Origin: Variovorax sp. Root411
GTDB taxonomy: Bacteria; Pseudomonadota; Gammaproteobacteria; Burkholderiales; Burkholderiaceae_C
Assembly (NCBI RefSeq): GCF_001425205.1
Contig: NZ_LMDW01000003.1
Location: 109,301-173,300, forward strand
Direction: 5' to 3'
DNA: 64,000 nt
In this document: one piece after another, positions 1 to 11,133 of the stretch
Layout: every line of letters starts with the position of its first letter
How positions within the stretch are numbered: position 1 is the first letter of the stretch
The notes under the pieces: model-generated
Databases searched by the model: none
The model's input: the letters and a program-made list of their open reading frames with translations, nothing else
Told to the model about the DNA's origin: nothing
Translations under genes and position numbers: made by a program

Positions 1-2
1 GC

Positions 3-1349
3 GTGGCGAGGCGCCGCGGCTTCCGCAACGTGGTGTCGAATCGCGCGGTGGTCTCGTTGCCTGCCGACGTGTCGGCCTCGCGTTCGACAAGCGTTCAAAG
101 AGATCAGGCGGCGGCCTATCTTGCTCTGGCTCCTGCTGAAATGACTCGATTACTGGAAATGTACCCAGACCATGCCAGAGCCAACATGGAGAACAGCCGC
201 CGTCTGCCATCCAGGCTTGAGTGGTTGCTGACTGCGGCTCATCCGGGCGGAAGCAAACCACGTCGGTTGCTGCTCGATTGCCGTGGCATGGCGCCTGTCT
301 ACAACGGCACCTCGCAGGCCATGGTGGGCTTGCTTGACGGATTGGCGTCCCTGAAGGATGTGCAGCAATGGCACATCGACGTTCAGAGCGGGGCAGCGGC
401 GGCAAAGTTTCATGGACTTGCACAGCGCTACCCCATGTTCACACATGTGCATGGCGAAATTTTGGGCCCCTATGCCGCTGTGCTGATGCCCAATCAACCC
501 TGGTCAGTTGAAACCGTTGCCGAACTGCACCGGAGCGCACTGGTCGTCATCTTCAATATTTTGGACACCATCGCGTGGGACATTCTTTACCCGGCAGATG
601 ACCGAGTGGAATCGACTTGGCAGTTTGTTGCCGCGCATGCTGATGGGCTGGCCTACATTTCCTCTTTCACCCAGGATCGCTTCCGGCGAAGATTTCCGGT
701 GAAAGGTACCGTGCAAGAGCGGGTGATTCATCTCAGTCTGGACGCGGAGGATCATACGATTCCCGAGTATCGCGGCCTCCCTCCCGGCGATTTCGTGCTG
801 CTGTTCGGCAACGCCTACGAGCATAAAGATCTCGCACCAACCCTGCAAAATCTATCGGACGCATTTCCATTACAGCAGTTCGTTGTGCTGGGAGCTGTGG
901 CAAGCGAGATGCCGCGTGTCAAAGCCATCGCAAGTGGGCAGACATCCGACGAAGAAATCCATCGATTGATTGCAACAGCAAAGGCGATTGTTTTTCCGTC
1001 CTACTATGAAGGCTTCGGCTTGCCGGTGGTGGAGAGCCTTGCCTATGGGCGACCGGTGCTGGTCAGAAAATCCGTCTTGTGGGATGAAATCAGTGCGCAC
1101 TCCCGCTTGTCCGGTCGAATGATCGAATTCGACGACACGGTGTCCTTGGTCGAAGGTCTGGGTAGGGTGCTGGCCGACCTACCTGTCGCTGTGCTACCCG
1201 CCTCGACGGCCCTGGTGGATGCCCAGGATTCGCCAAGCTGGCGCACGTGCGCCGCCTCTTCGATAGCCTTCGTTGATCATTGCGTGGAGCGATCCGACAT
1301 CTCGGACTGGCTAGACCGTGAAGAGGTACTGAAACTGGCCAAGTTATGA
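3..1349 (+). CDS. GT-B fold glycosyltransferase, GT4-like (5' partial)
   Basis: Probable retaining glycosyltransferase of a surface-polysaccharide pathway, acting in the cytoplasm on nucleotide sugars. The C-terminal half has the GT4 hallmark at about residues 329-347, with FPSYYEGFGLPVVES giving the E-x7-E donor-site pattern, and FGNAYEHKDLAPTL earlier as the inter-domain beta strand. The first codon visible is a GTG at base 3, but the reading frame stays open to the window edge. The opening residues (RRRGFRNVVSNRAVV) look like the interior of a longer protein, so the true start is probably upstream. The stop overlaps the next start as ATGA, implying translational coupling. Acceptor and donor cannot be told from sequence. 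Confidence 0.85.
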   Translation: MARRRGFRNVVSNRAVVSLPADVSASRSTSVQRDQAAAYLALAPAEMTRLLEMYPDHARANMENSRRLPSRLEWLLTAAHPGGSKPRRLLLDCRGMAPVYNGTSQAMVGLLDGLASLKDVQQWHIDVQSGAAAAKFHGLAQRYPMFTHVHGEILGPYAAVLMPNQPWSVETVAELHRSALVVIFNILDTIAWDILYPADDRVESTWQFVAAHADGLAYISSFTQDRFRRRFPVKGTVQERVIHLSLDAEDHTIPEYRGLPPGDFVLLFGNAYEHKDLAPTLQNLSDAFPLQQFVVLGAVASEMPRVKAIASGQTSDEEIHRLIATAKAIVFPSYYEGFGLPVVESLAYGRPVLVRKSVLWDEISAHSRLSGRMIEFDDTVSLVEGLGRVLADLPVAVLPASTALVDAQDSPSWRTCAASSIAFVDHCVERSDISDWLDREEVLKLAKL

Positions 1350-2233
1350 ATAAGAAAAAACTGAAAATCGTCACCTTGCTCGTTCGGCACGGGACCAGCA
1401 AGTACCCGAATGCTCTGGAAGATATCGAGGCACTCTTCGCGCGCCAACTGCCGGATGTGGTGCACGATTGCGTCATCGTCGACAACACGTTGTCGCCAGG
1501 GCACGAAGAAACGCTTCAGCCTGGAGTGACCTTGATCGGCGGCTCGAATTCGGCATGGGAGTTTTCGGCGTGGGATAGTGGCGTGGCTTATTTGGGATCG
1601 CGACTGCACGCCTATGATTTCGTTCACTTGGCGACGTCTGCCTTCAAGCAACTCTATATCGCTTATCTTGAACGCTTCGACGGGCGCATGCTGGACTTGT
1701 TGGCCGGGCGCGGCGTGGCCATAGGCCACATCGACTATTACAACGAACCTGTCGAACTTCTTGGAGTCGGATGTCAGTCGTGGCTGAGGACTTCTTTTGT
1801 CTTTCTCTCACCCACGGAAGTCAAACTTCTCGGCTCGTTCGTGAGCGTGACGAGCGGGGTCGATTTTTTCTCCGGGGATCCTCAAAGTCCTTTCCAAGAG
1901 AACGCTCCAATCTCAAGTGAATACCGGCGCAATATCCTGGGATGGCTCACTGGCGACGGGACCGAGCAAGGCGTTGAATGGCATTCTCGCTTCAAGCTCG
2001 ACATCGACACGCTTCCCTTTTTCGAAAGCAAGACCCTGGCAATCTTCAACGAACAGATGCTGAGCAATCGCTTGCGAGCCCAAGGCTGCAGACTCGTCGA
2101 CGCCACCTGGGCTGCGACACGCACGGGACGGATGAACAAGGGAGACGAGGAGTTTTTCGGGGCCATTCCGCATTGGCAAGTCCAAGTCACCTCGCGCGAC
2201 AGAGATGCCGGGCCGGATAGCTTGCTGGTATAG
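1346..2233 (+). CDS. Polysaccharide-locus protein of unknown function (295 aa)
   Basis: I do not recognise a named family. The protein starts with a hydrophobic strand (KLKIVTLLVRHG), then has VIVDNTL and GGSNSAWEFSAWDSGVAYL at about residues 45-85. This resembles the nucleotide-binding half of GT-A glycosyltransferases, where a DN..L and a GG.N..W step follow the first strands. No clear DxD motif or membrane segment is visible. It is coupled by a 4-base ATGA overlap to the glycosyltransferase upstream, so a role in glycan synthesis or modification is likely by context. It is the last gene of the plus-strand run before the convergent 1325-residue gene. Confidence 0.75.
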   Translation: MNKKKLKIVTLLVRHGTSKYPNALEDIEALFARQLPDVVHDCVIVDNTLSPGHEETLQPGVTLIGGSNSAWEFSAWDSGVAYLGSRLHAYDFVHLATSAFKQLYIAYLERFDGRMLDLLAGRGVAIGHIDYYNEPVELLGVGCQSWLRTSFVFLSPTEVKLLGSFVSVTSGVDFFSGDPQSPFQENAPISSEYRRNILGWLTGDGTEQGVEWHSRFKLDIDTLPFFESKTLAIFNEQMLSNRLRAQGCRLVDATWAATRTGRMNKGDEEFFGAIPHWQVQVTSRDRDAGPDSLLV

Positions 2234-2416
2234 CCCGAGCTAATTGAATAGTTGACTACATAAAACTCAGTTGCTGAGGACGATGCGCTTGGCCTGAGTC
2301 ATCAATTTGTGCCGAATTGATTTGCGGCACCAAGCCGCCTGCATCGCGGCCCGCGGGCTTCCGATTTGCATCGCAAGATTACCCATTCGTGCGAATGCTT
2401 TCGCGCTCGCTCCGAA

Positions 2417-5400
2417 TCAATCAGTTGCGACTTCGGCTGCGGGAGCTTCAATAATCTGTTCGATGAACTCAGATAGACTTTGTGTGGATTTCCCTGAGTA
2501 CAGGCCCTCATTGAAGGATGGATGACCTTTTGGCATTCCCAGGGCCCGCTCAATTAAATCAGTTAAATTGTGGCGAACAGGGTCATACGGGAGAAAATTA
2601 TTCGAAATTCTTCTTAAAACTTCAGAATCTCTGTTTTCAAATGTATTGGTAATCGTTGGAATACCCGAGGCGGCCGTTTGAAATGCAATGACTCCTGGGT
2701 GTGCCGAATAGATCATGGAAATTACTACGTCGCAAGAAGCAATCAGCTCAGTGTACTCATTCGGCGGCAACTTGCTTAGAATGTAAACATCATTTTCGCC
2801 AAGCCTGAACGAAAAACGTGTATCAACCGTGCCCGCCAAATAGATTTCAAAGTTATTATTTTTAGCACAGAATTCTTTGACGCAGTCCATCAGAATTTCC
2901 GAAAGATTCCGCTCGTTAAAGTGTTCGGGTCTGAAGTAGAAGAACAGGCGTCGCGTTTTCTCCGAGGAGACAGGCAGGGGCGTAATCTTGGGGCTGGTCA
3001 CAAAAATTCGCTGCGATGGACCAATCAATCCTTTGTTGGAAAGAAACTTCTTTAGCAAGGTTGTTGATACGATCAAATTAGGTGCATTGGCAATTGCGCT
3101 TTCTGCCTGAATGTACCGACTTCCATAGGGAAAGAAACCGGCTTCAAAGTCTTGGCAATAATAAAGGACGCGCAACTCACCCCTGCTTGCCTGAATCGCT
3201 TGGCTGGTCAATGCAGAATTGAAGCCGACGATCAAATCAGGGCGTTCTACATAATTCTGGATTTCACCGAAATTAATAACGCCAATGTGATCGCCGTACT
3301 GGCGCACTAGTTCGGGATTGAATGTTTCGCTTTCGACCGCAATCCAGACTTTGGAGAATAGGCCAAAAACGGATCTAAAATCGCGAAAGAATTCGCTGTA
3401 TCCGGCAAAAAACAGATTGTCCTGTAAATGGGAAACCAATATGAGCAAGGAGGAATCTGAGCCCTCGTGCAAAAGGCTCAGATTGGGTAGTGATTGCCGA
3501 AGTGGATGTAAATAGATCGGCGCAAACATGTCGGTCGGATAATTGGCGCGCAATGCGAATTTTTCTTCCAGCCGCCAGGAACTCGAAACTCTTTTCTCGG
3601 CATGTCCCACGAGGCAGTAGTGAAAATATCCGCACGAAATTTGACCTTTGGATTTGGCTTCAGCAACGTCCGGGTGAGCTCTTTCATAAAATTCCTCATC
3701 GAAATCGATAAGACTTTTTTTGCCATTGAGGTGTAAAATCAATTCTCGACGGAAATCCTCGAAATTCAGGTGGAGATAGCCTGACTTTTCGTGAATAAGT
3801 CGGTGAAAGTTCCGCTCCTCATTAAAAATACGGCCTTGCCGTCGGGCTGAATTTCCGCTTTCGTATGGAACTGGACGTCCCTCAAGGGACGACAGGGTGA
3901 ATTGACTTTTTGTGATGAATTCGAAAAGTTCGTCTTCACTGTCGGCATAGCAAATTCGCTGTAAATTCGCCATGTCTAATGCAGGTCGAACTATCTTGAG
4001 CCATCTGAAGCCGGCGCGCTCACATGCAAAAAAATAGAGCCGTTCGATGACATGCCCGAGCGTCCCATCTGTCTGTGCTCCTTCGATCGGAAATTCATCT
4101 ATTGATATGTCTCGGTCAAGCAATGGTTTCAGCGCAGCCGATCGCCCCCAGAACATGGAGCCCGAAGGAAAATCGACACGCCCGTTCAAGTCGATCTGAA
4201 TACCGATGCTCTGTGCGAAGGTGCGAGCACTCTTAAAATTCGAACCCCAGCCGACAAAGTGACTGACCTGCGACAAGTGCTGAGGCGCGACCATGCCCAG
4301 CTTGGGGTCGGCCTTGAATGCCTCAAAAATACTTCTCACGACGTCTTTGGAGCCGAGAAGATTTTCTAGCAAATAAGTACGCCAGCCGTTCAAAATACGG
4401 GAATGCAGGGATTTTTTGGTGTGAATATGAAGAAAGAATTCATATTTCTCATATACATCCCGGCAATTTATAAGCTTCGGGGCGATATCTCGACCGCGGT
4501 TCTCCGCAATACGAATATCGACTCCTCCAAGCGCCCAGTTCTCGAATTTGCTTTCGATTTCCGATTTCTTTTTTTCCGAATCCGTTGTAATGAAAAGATC
4601 GAATGCAAAAGGTATGTTTTTCAGATAGCGTTGAAAGTCGTGCGCCAGATCCGGGTAAAACATGTGGCAGATAACGGCAATACTTGGTGCTGTTTGCCAT
4701 TTCGCCAATTCATATGTCAGCGGCAACGCAAGGACATAGTCCGTTTGCGGTGGTGCAAAATGGGGGGCTGTACCTGCTTCAACGGGCGATATGGCCGCCG
4801 ATTTCTCCATGGAACTCGATGGAGGAGGCTGTAGTAGTCCGTCGGATACCGCTACTACACTCTGTTCACCTGTCGCGTGCACAGCAACGTACGCTGCCGC
4901 CGCTTCGGTAGTCCGCAGGATCCTGCCGGCGCTATCCGCACGTCGCGTGCGCAGTTTTTTTCCCAGTTGAAGCGTAGAGATCCACCAAGCCAACTTCGCA
5001 ACTCGCCGTATAGCCTTTCGCGTGCCGTGGAAGTTAAGCAACAAGCGGCGCGCGGGCTCGGTTGTTTTCCAGGACGTGCTGTTTCGAATCTCCATCAGTT
5101 GGGCGTTCAACCCAGCAGCTTGGCGTTCCAAGGCGGAAAATTCCTCGTTTCGTCGAGAAATTTTTTCACTCATGACAAGAATCTTAGCTTCCCTGTCGAC
5201 GGCTGACTGTCTGGCGCGGGCGTCAGCGTTATCCCGCTCATCAATGGTTTTTTGTAAAACAGAAATGCGTTCTTCTTGTTCGTTCACCCCTTGGCGGATG
5301 GAAGAAATTCGGCTATCGCGTTTTGCGATGGCCTGTTGCATTTCAGCAATATGATGGTCTTTCTCATCGAGCGCATGGCTCAAGCCGTTGATCTGTGTGT

Positions 5401-6394
5401 CGCGTTCGTCGATTGCCTGCCGCATGCCGGCAATGTGTCCCTCTTTTTCGTTGAGGACATGGGTCAGACTGGCGACCTGCGCCTCACGTCCGGAGAGCAT
5501 CTGCTGCATACCAGCAATATGACTCTCTTTTTCATTGAGAACATGGCTTAGATTTGCCGCTTGCCCAGCCTCCGTATGGATGGTCTGTTGGAGGGTCGCG
5601 ATCTGCTGGGCATAGCGATCGAGTGTCCCTCGGCGCTCGACGGAAGTCCCCAATCTTTGGAACAATGTAGCGGCGAGGCGCCAACGCTCATTCGGCACGC
5701 TTGATTCGACGAGAGCCATCAATTCCGGCGAACGATCCCTTCCGACCAGCAGCACGCCGAGGCCGTGGCTGTGCTTGAAATTGAAGCCGGGATACTCTTG
5801 AGCTAACTCGGCCCACAGGCGATGGACGCCAAAATCCCGTTCATAGACATTTGTGTCGTGAAAAAGAACAACACCACGAGTCGAAATTTTAGGAAGCCAG
5901 CTTTCGAAATCGTGCTTTACTGCCTCGTAGGTGTGCAGTCCGTCGATGTGAAGCAAGTCAATCGAGTTTTCACGAAAACGCTCAGCGGCTTCATCGAACG
6001 TCATGCGAAGCAATTGAGAAAAACTGCCATACAGCGGGTCGTGGTACAGCTTGAGATCCAAAAAGACGTTTTCTGTGTAGCTCCCGGCGTGCTTGTCCCC
6101 TTGCCACGTATCAACGGCGTAGGCTCGTGTCTCTAAGCCATTCTCCTTCACGGCTTGGCAGAATGCGCAATAGGAATTTCCTGAGTGAGTACCCAACTCA
6201 ACCAAAGTGCGGGGTCTGATCAGCGCCACAATCCATGATGCAAATGGAATATGTCCTACCCATCCATTTGGAAACTCGAGTCGAGAAGGATCAATAAGTG
6301 CTGAGTGGTTGATGATCGACGGATGGTTGCTCTTTGGCGTATCGGTTAAATCCATCATTGGAATCTCAAGGAGGGGAGTGTAAGAATTCGACAT
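2417..6394 (-). CDS. Methyltransferase / coiled-coil / RgpF / WsaF-like glycosyltransferase fusion (1325 aa)
   Basis: A very large multidomain enzyme. Residues 44-232 form a class I SAM methyltransferase (Methyltransf_24-like) with VELGTHSGNSY at 65-75 and LLHIDGLHTYEAV at 147-159. Residues 255-437 are coiled coil, including four tandem 28-residue units at 284-395. The NSTSWKTTEPAR motif at 438-449 is common before glycan-synthesis domains. Residues about 540-800 match the RgpF/rhamnan-synthesis F type (ENRGRDIAPKL, HIHTKKS, PSGSMFWGR). From about 960 to the end is a WsaF-like GT with FYFRPEHFNERN and a late HPGVIAFQTAASGIPTI donor-site region. Inferred role: polymerising and end-modifying a rhamnose-type glycan. 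The start has no obvious Shine-Dalgarno; Met13 or Met14 is an alternative. The base composition is AT-richer than in the flanking genes. Confidence 0.85.
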   Translation of the reverse strand: MSNSYTPLLEIPMMDLTDTPKSNHPSIINHSALIDPSRLEFPNGWVGHIPFASWIVALIRPRTLVELGTHSGNSYCAFCQAVKENGLETRAYAVDTWQGDKHAGSYTENVFLDLKLYHDPLYGSFSQLLRMTFDEAAERFRENSIDLLHIDGLHTYEAVKHDFESWLPKISTRGVVLFHDTNVYERDFGVHRLWAELAQEYPGFNFKHSHGLGVLLVGRDRSPELMALVESSVPNERWRLAATLFQRLGTSVERRGTLDRYAQQIATLQQTIHTEAGQAANLSHVLNEKESHIAGMQQMLSGREAQVASLTHVLNEKEGHIAGMRQAIDERDTQINGLSHALDEKDHHIAEMQQAIAKRDSRISSIRQGVNEQEERISVLQKTIDERDNADARARQSAVDREAKILVMSEKISRRNEEFSALERQAAGLNAQLMEIRNSTSWKTTEPARRLLLNFHGTRKAIRRVAKLAWWISTLQLGKKLRTRRADSAGRILRTTEAAAAYVAVHATGEQSVVAVSDGLLQPPPSSSMEKSAAISPVEAGTAPHFAPPQTDYVLALPLTYELAKWQTAPSIAVICHMFYPDLAHDFQRYLKNIPFAFDLFITTDSEKKKSEIESKFENWALGGVDIRIAENRGRDIAPKLINCRDVYEKYEFFLHIHTKKSLHSRILNGWRTYLLENLLGSKDVVRSIFEAFKADPKLGMVAPQHLSQVSHFVGWGSNFKSARTFAQSIGIQIDLNGRVDFPSGSMFWGRSAALKPLLDRDISIDEFPIEGAQTDGTLGHVIERLYFFACERAGFRWLKIVRPALDMANLQRICYADSEDELFEFITKSQFTLSSLEGRPVPYESGNSARRQGRIFNEERNFHRLIHEKSGYLHLNFEDFRRELILHLNGKKSLIDFDEEFYERAHPDVAEAKSKGQISCGYFHYCLVGHAEKRVSSSWRLEEKFALRANYPTDMFAPIYLHPLRQSLPNLSLLHEGSDSSLLILVSHLQDNLFFAGYSEFFRDFRSVFGLFSKVWIAVESETFNPELVRQYGDHIGVINFGEIQNYVERPDLIVGFNSALTSQAIQASRGELRVLYYCQDFEAGFFPYGSRYIQAESAIANAPNLIVSTTLLKKFLSNKGLIGPSQRIFVTSPKITPLPVSSEKTRRLFFYFRPEHFNERNLSEILMDCVKEFCAKNNNFEIYLAGTVDTRFSFRLGENDVYILSKLPPNEYTELIASCDVVISMIYSAHPGVIAFQTAASGIPTITNTFENRDSEVLRRISNNFLPYDPVRHNLTDLIERALGMPKGHPSFNEGLYSGKSTQSLSEFIEQIIEAPAAEVATD
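5210..5545 (-). repeat. Four tandem 84-bp (28-residue) coiled-coil repeats
   Basis: Within the 1325-residue fusion, residues 284-311, 312-339, 340-367 and 368-395 are successive 28-residue units starting HVLNEKE, HVLNEKE, HALDEKD and QGVNEQE. Twenty-eight residues equal four heptads, so copy number changes would lengthen the coil without breaking its register. The DNA is also visibly repetitive between the first two units. Divergence grows toward the last unit. Confidence 0.8.
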
Positions 6395-6761
6395 TTAATT
6401 GGCCTTGAGCAATCAAGGCTTTGATCGATGATGATGCGAGAAGCGCCAAGAGGTCGTCATATTCAAGGCGATGAGCTACAAATACCACGCTGGGAAAAAA
6501 AGACCACTCCCGCTCTCACGAAGGAAGACAGTCTCAAAACTCGATCAGCTGAAAAAAGCAAAACCGTTCATTACGACCCGAAGGTCGGATGTGGTGAGTG
6601 AGGCAATTGCACGATGGCCGAGACAGATCTCTCGGGCGACGTGTTTTGGCGAGCTGCAGTACTTGCTCGACGAAAAAACCCCCGCCGCGGCGAGTAATTT
6701 TCAAATGCTTTGAGAAATGTCCGGAAGGTGCTTGCTGCTGAGATCGCAGTGGCCGGAGATT
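6395..6761. other. Gene-poor stretch upstream of the large fusion gene
   Basis: About 370 bases with lower GC than the surroundings. A plus-strand open frame at 6471-6713 has a Lys/Arg-rich start, but its AAGGCG lies directly against the ATG and nothing in its sequence is recognisable, so I do not call it. The stretch presumably holds the promoter of the minus-strand fusion gene starting at 6394. Confidence 0.5.
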
Positions 6762-6965
6762 TTATCTGCTTGACAATTCGTGAGCTTCGCTGCTACCGAT
6801 TATTCTATCTAAGCGATTGGCGGCTGCTTGCAATTGTCCGCTTTTGAGATACGCCGTAATACCTTGAATATTGGCTTCAAGTTCAGCGACCAAGGCCTCT
6901 GCCCTTTGCAACTTCAGCTCCAATGCATCGCTTAGCCCAGCCGGTTCTGTGATGGCATGTATCAT
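6762..6965 (-). CDS. Small coiled-coil-like hypothetical protein (67 aa)
   Basis: A short gene supported by a strong ribosome binding site: AAGGGAG lies six bases before the ATG. The predicted protein is acidic and almost wholly helical, with a heptad-like run LELKLQRAEALVAELEANI around residues 15-33 followed by a second helix rich in Ala and Leu (LKSGQLQAAANRLDRIIG). There are no Cys residues, signal peptide or membrane segment. A regulatory or structural role is possible, but no function can be assigned. It stands alone between the fusion gene and rmd. Confidence 0.55.
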   Translation of the reverse strand: MIHAITEPAGLSDALELKLQRAEALVAELEANIQGITAYLKSGQLQAAANRLDRIIGSSEAHELSSR

Positions 6966-7608
6966 GACTAACTCCCTTGAACTTCGGTCTTGGCCGTTAG
7001 ATTACGCGAAATTTCGACTCAAATTTGTCAACCTTGTGATCATAATGTCACAGATTGGTGCGCTGCGTAGTTCGATTAATTCAAAAGTTCTCGGTGTCAA
7101 TTCTCAACCTGATACACGAGCGCATGGCGACAGCGGGTAGTCTGCTAACCGCTAACGCAATTTGGTCCGATGGATGGTCGGAACGCCGGACAGTGCTCCA
7201 GGGGTCTTGGCTTGGCCAGCGCGCAACAACTCGGCCTGCCCGCGCAATCGTGTCGATCGTCTAAATGTGCTCGCCCGCTCGCTGCAGGGCACGCGGTAGT
7301 GGAGGAGTGTGCACGGCGGCACTGCAGTAGGCCATTCAGGACCGGCACTTCGACGGAGCCGCCGCGGCCCTTGCGTGCGCTACCCAGCATCAAAACCGTC
7401 AGCGCCGTTGCCCAAATGCTGAGCCGGTGCACACAGATCAACGAGGTCTGCCTGACGGTGGCACGAGAGTCGGTCGGATTCCGTCCGGGGCATGAACCAT
7501 GCAGGCCGCGGCCGACTTTGCAGTCCGATCGCTCGCCGCAGCGACGGATTCACGCCCCCTGACGAGAGGCCATATGAATGGTCGGATGCGAAGGGGGAGT
7601 CTTGACGT
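6966..7608. other. Intergenic island between the small ORF and rmd
   Basis: The part near 6966-7130 is AT-rich and contains promoter-like TTGACA boxes on the minus strand and the inverted repeat listed separately. From 7145 to 7608 the composition is GC-rich again. The open frames there (for example 7170-7562 plus) have low-complexity Arg/Ser/Pro translations with no ribosome binding site. I see no credible gene in this part. It may be a decayed remnant inside the polysaccharide locus. Confidence 0.5.
7035..7052. promoter_or_regulatory. Possible dimeric regulator site (TGTGA-N8-TCACA)
   Basis: The sequence TGTGATCATAATGTCACA has 5-base inverted arms, like a CRP/FNR-family half-site pair. The spacer is 8 rather than the usual 6 bases. 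It lies 70-87 bases upstream of the small gene that starts at 6965, in AT-rich DNA. Confidence 0.3.
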
Positions 7609-9551
<1,943 letters not shown>

Positions 9552-9621
9552 CTATGCCACTGTGTTCCAGCGGAGGTCAATCGTTGGTCCGCTGCGGCTG
9601 CAAATCTGTTCCTGATTGTTC

Positions 9622-10326
9622 TCAGGACATTTGGACGATCCGGCCGTGCTCCATGTGAATCACGCGATTGCACTCCTTGGCGATCAAGTCCGGCGAGTGC
9701 GAAGCAAGTACCAGAATGCCTGACTTGGCCACCACATCCCGCATGCGTTTTTCGGCTTTTTCGGTGAAGTCGGCATCACCTACCGACAGCCATTCGTCCA
9801 TGAGCAGGATGTCGGCCTGAACACTCGTCGAGATCGAAAACGCGAGACGCATCATCATGCCAGTGGAGTAGGTGCGTACAGGCATATTGACGTACTCGCC
9901 CAGTCCACTGAATTCGCAGATTTCGGGCGTAAGCCGATCGAGCTCCTTCTTGCTCATGCCCATCACGAGGCCTCGTAGCATGATGTTTTCGATACCGGTG
10001 GCATCCATTTCGATGCCTAAGGAAGGGTCGATCAAGCTCGCGATCGTGCCTTCGCGGCGAAACTCCCCGGACGAGGGTTCGTAGACGCTGGCGAGCGTAC
10101 GCAGCAGTGTCGATTTACCGGCCCCGTTGTGGCCCACGAGTCCGAGCCGGTCCCCGCTCTTGAGTTCGAGATGGATGCCGCTCAGCGCCTGTACTACGGT
10201 CACGCCGGTTTCCTTGCCGAACCGCCCGCCAGTGACTGATGCTGCCAGTGTTTTTTTAAGCGACGAGGCACCCGCGCCGTAGATTGGAAAGTTGACGGCG
10301 ACGTTCTTGAGAGAAATGAAAGCCAT
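9622..10326 (-). CDS. wzt: ABC polysaccharide exporter, ATP-binding subunit (Wzt, short form)
   Basis: Energises export of an undecaprenyl-linked glycan across the inner membrane with Wzm. Walker A is GHNGAGKST at residues 65-73, the signature is a modified YSTGMMMRL, and Walker B is ILLMDEW followed by the D-loop-like SVGD, all typical of the Wzt/KpsT group. The protein has only 234 residues. It therefore lacks the C-terminal carbohydrate-binding domain found in the longer Wzt proteins, such as those that recognise a capped O-antigen end. Its ATG lies three bases after the wzm stop. Confidence 0.93.
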   Translation of the reverse strand: MAFISLKNVAVNFPIYGAGASSLKKTLAASVTGGRFGKETGVTVVQALSGIHLELKSGDRLGLVGHNGAGKSTLLRTLASVYEPSSGEFRREGTIASLIDPSLGIEMDATGIENIMLRGLVMGMSKKELDRLTPEICEFSGLGEYVNMPVRTYSTGMMMRLAFSISTSVQADILLMDEWLSVGDADFTEKAEKRMRDVVAKSGILVLASHSPDLIAKECNRVIHMEHGRIVQMS

Positions 10327-10329
10327 GGT

Positions 10330-11133
10330 TTAGAGCCAGTAGACGACGCGTCGACGGTATTTTTTGAATAGCAGGCACGACCCGATGAGGCTTAGCGCCG
10401 TCCATCCAAGAATGCCGAACCAACTGTATGGGTTTGCAATGCCACCCATCAGGGGTGTTCGCAACAGGTCCAGCATTTGAGCAAAGGGGTTCCACAAAAT
10501 GTACTTGGCACGGCTGGGAAGATTTTCGGGCAGCCATAGCACGGGCGTCAGGAACATCAGCATCTGCATCAAGCTGGTCACGATCTGGGTTACATCGCGG
10601 TAGCGGGTGCAAATCAGGCCCAGGAGTAGGCCTAGGGCATGAGCGTTGATGATCGCGATGGCGAAGGCTGGAAATACCAGCAACGCATGCCAGCCTACTG
10701 AAATGCCGGCCCAGATCGCGACGGGGACGTAGAGCACAATTTGGTGCGCAAACTGAATCAGATTGCGCGCAATGCTTCGCCACACGAAGAGACTGATCGG
10801 GAAATACCCCTGCTTGAGGTAATTGGCCGAGGAGACAAATGCATTACACGCGTCCGCAACCATGCTCGAGAAAAATCCCCAGAAGATGATGCCGAGCGCA
10901 AGATGGGGGAAAAACTTCGACAGTTCGGTGCCGAACAGCGAACTGTACAGCGGGCCCATGCCACCGATCATGGCGCCCATGCTGAGGGTCAACCACAGGG
11001 GGCCGAGCATGGAGCGCCGATAGCGCAGCACGATATCGAACCAGGCGAGGGTCCACCAGATGTCGGTGCGTCGGGTGCCTTCCCACCAGTCGGACCAAGC
11101 GCTTCTTTGCAGGTTGGAGTGAACTTGGCTCAT
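10330..11133 (-). CDS. wzm: ABC-2 type polysaccharide exporter permease (Wzm)
   Basis: Integral membrane partner of Wzt with about six hydrophobic helices (for example MGAMIGGMGPLYSSLFG, GIIFWGFFSSMVADACNAFV, LLVFPAFAIAIINAHALGLL). The N-terminal SDWWEGTRRTDIWWTLAWFDIVLRYRRS-type segment, here about residues 13-40, is the ABC-2 family gate region. I chose the ATG at 11133 (267 aa), which overlaps the manC stop as ATGA and matches the family start; the frame stays open 60 bases further upstream. The context of gmd, rmd and manC indicates a D-rhamnose-containing glycan as cargo, by analogy with common-antigen systems. Confidence 0.93.
   Translation of the reverse strand: MSQVHSNLQRSAWSDWWEGTRRTDIWWTLAWFDIVLRYRRSMLGPLWLTLSMGAMIGGMGPLYSSLFGTELSKFFPHLALGIIFWGFFSSMVADACNAFVSSANYLKQGYFPISLFVWRSIARNLIQFAHQIVLYVPVAIWAGISVGWHALLVFPAFAIAIINAHALGLLLGLICTRYRDVTQIVTSLMQMLMFLTPVLWLPENLPSRAKYILWNPFAQMLDLLRTPLMGGIANPYSWFGILGWTALSLIGSCLLFKKYRRRVVYWL

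Noticed and set aside
2309..2330. GTGCCG/CGGCAC hairpin between the second gene and the large fusion gene
   Set aside because: A 6-bp stem with a 10-base loop and no T-run; too weak to call a terminator.
5437..5551. CRISPR-like periodic repeats
   Set aside because: The period is 84 bp and in frame, and it encodes a coiled coil. It is protein repeat, not a CRISPR array.
6471..6713. 80-codon plus-strand open frame upstream of the large fusion
   Set aside because: AAGGCG lies directly against the ATG with no spacing, and the translation shows no pattern.
7170..7562. 130-codon plus-strand open frame between the small gene and rmd
   Set aside because: Arg/Ser/Pro-rich translation without a ribosome binding site or domain; GC-rich noise.
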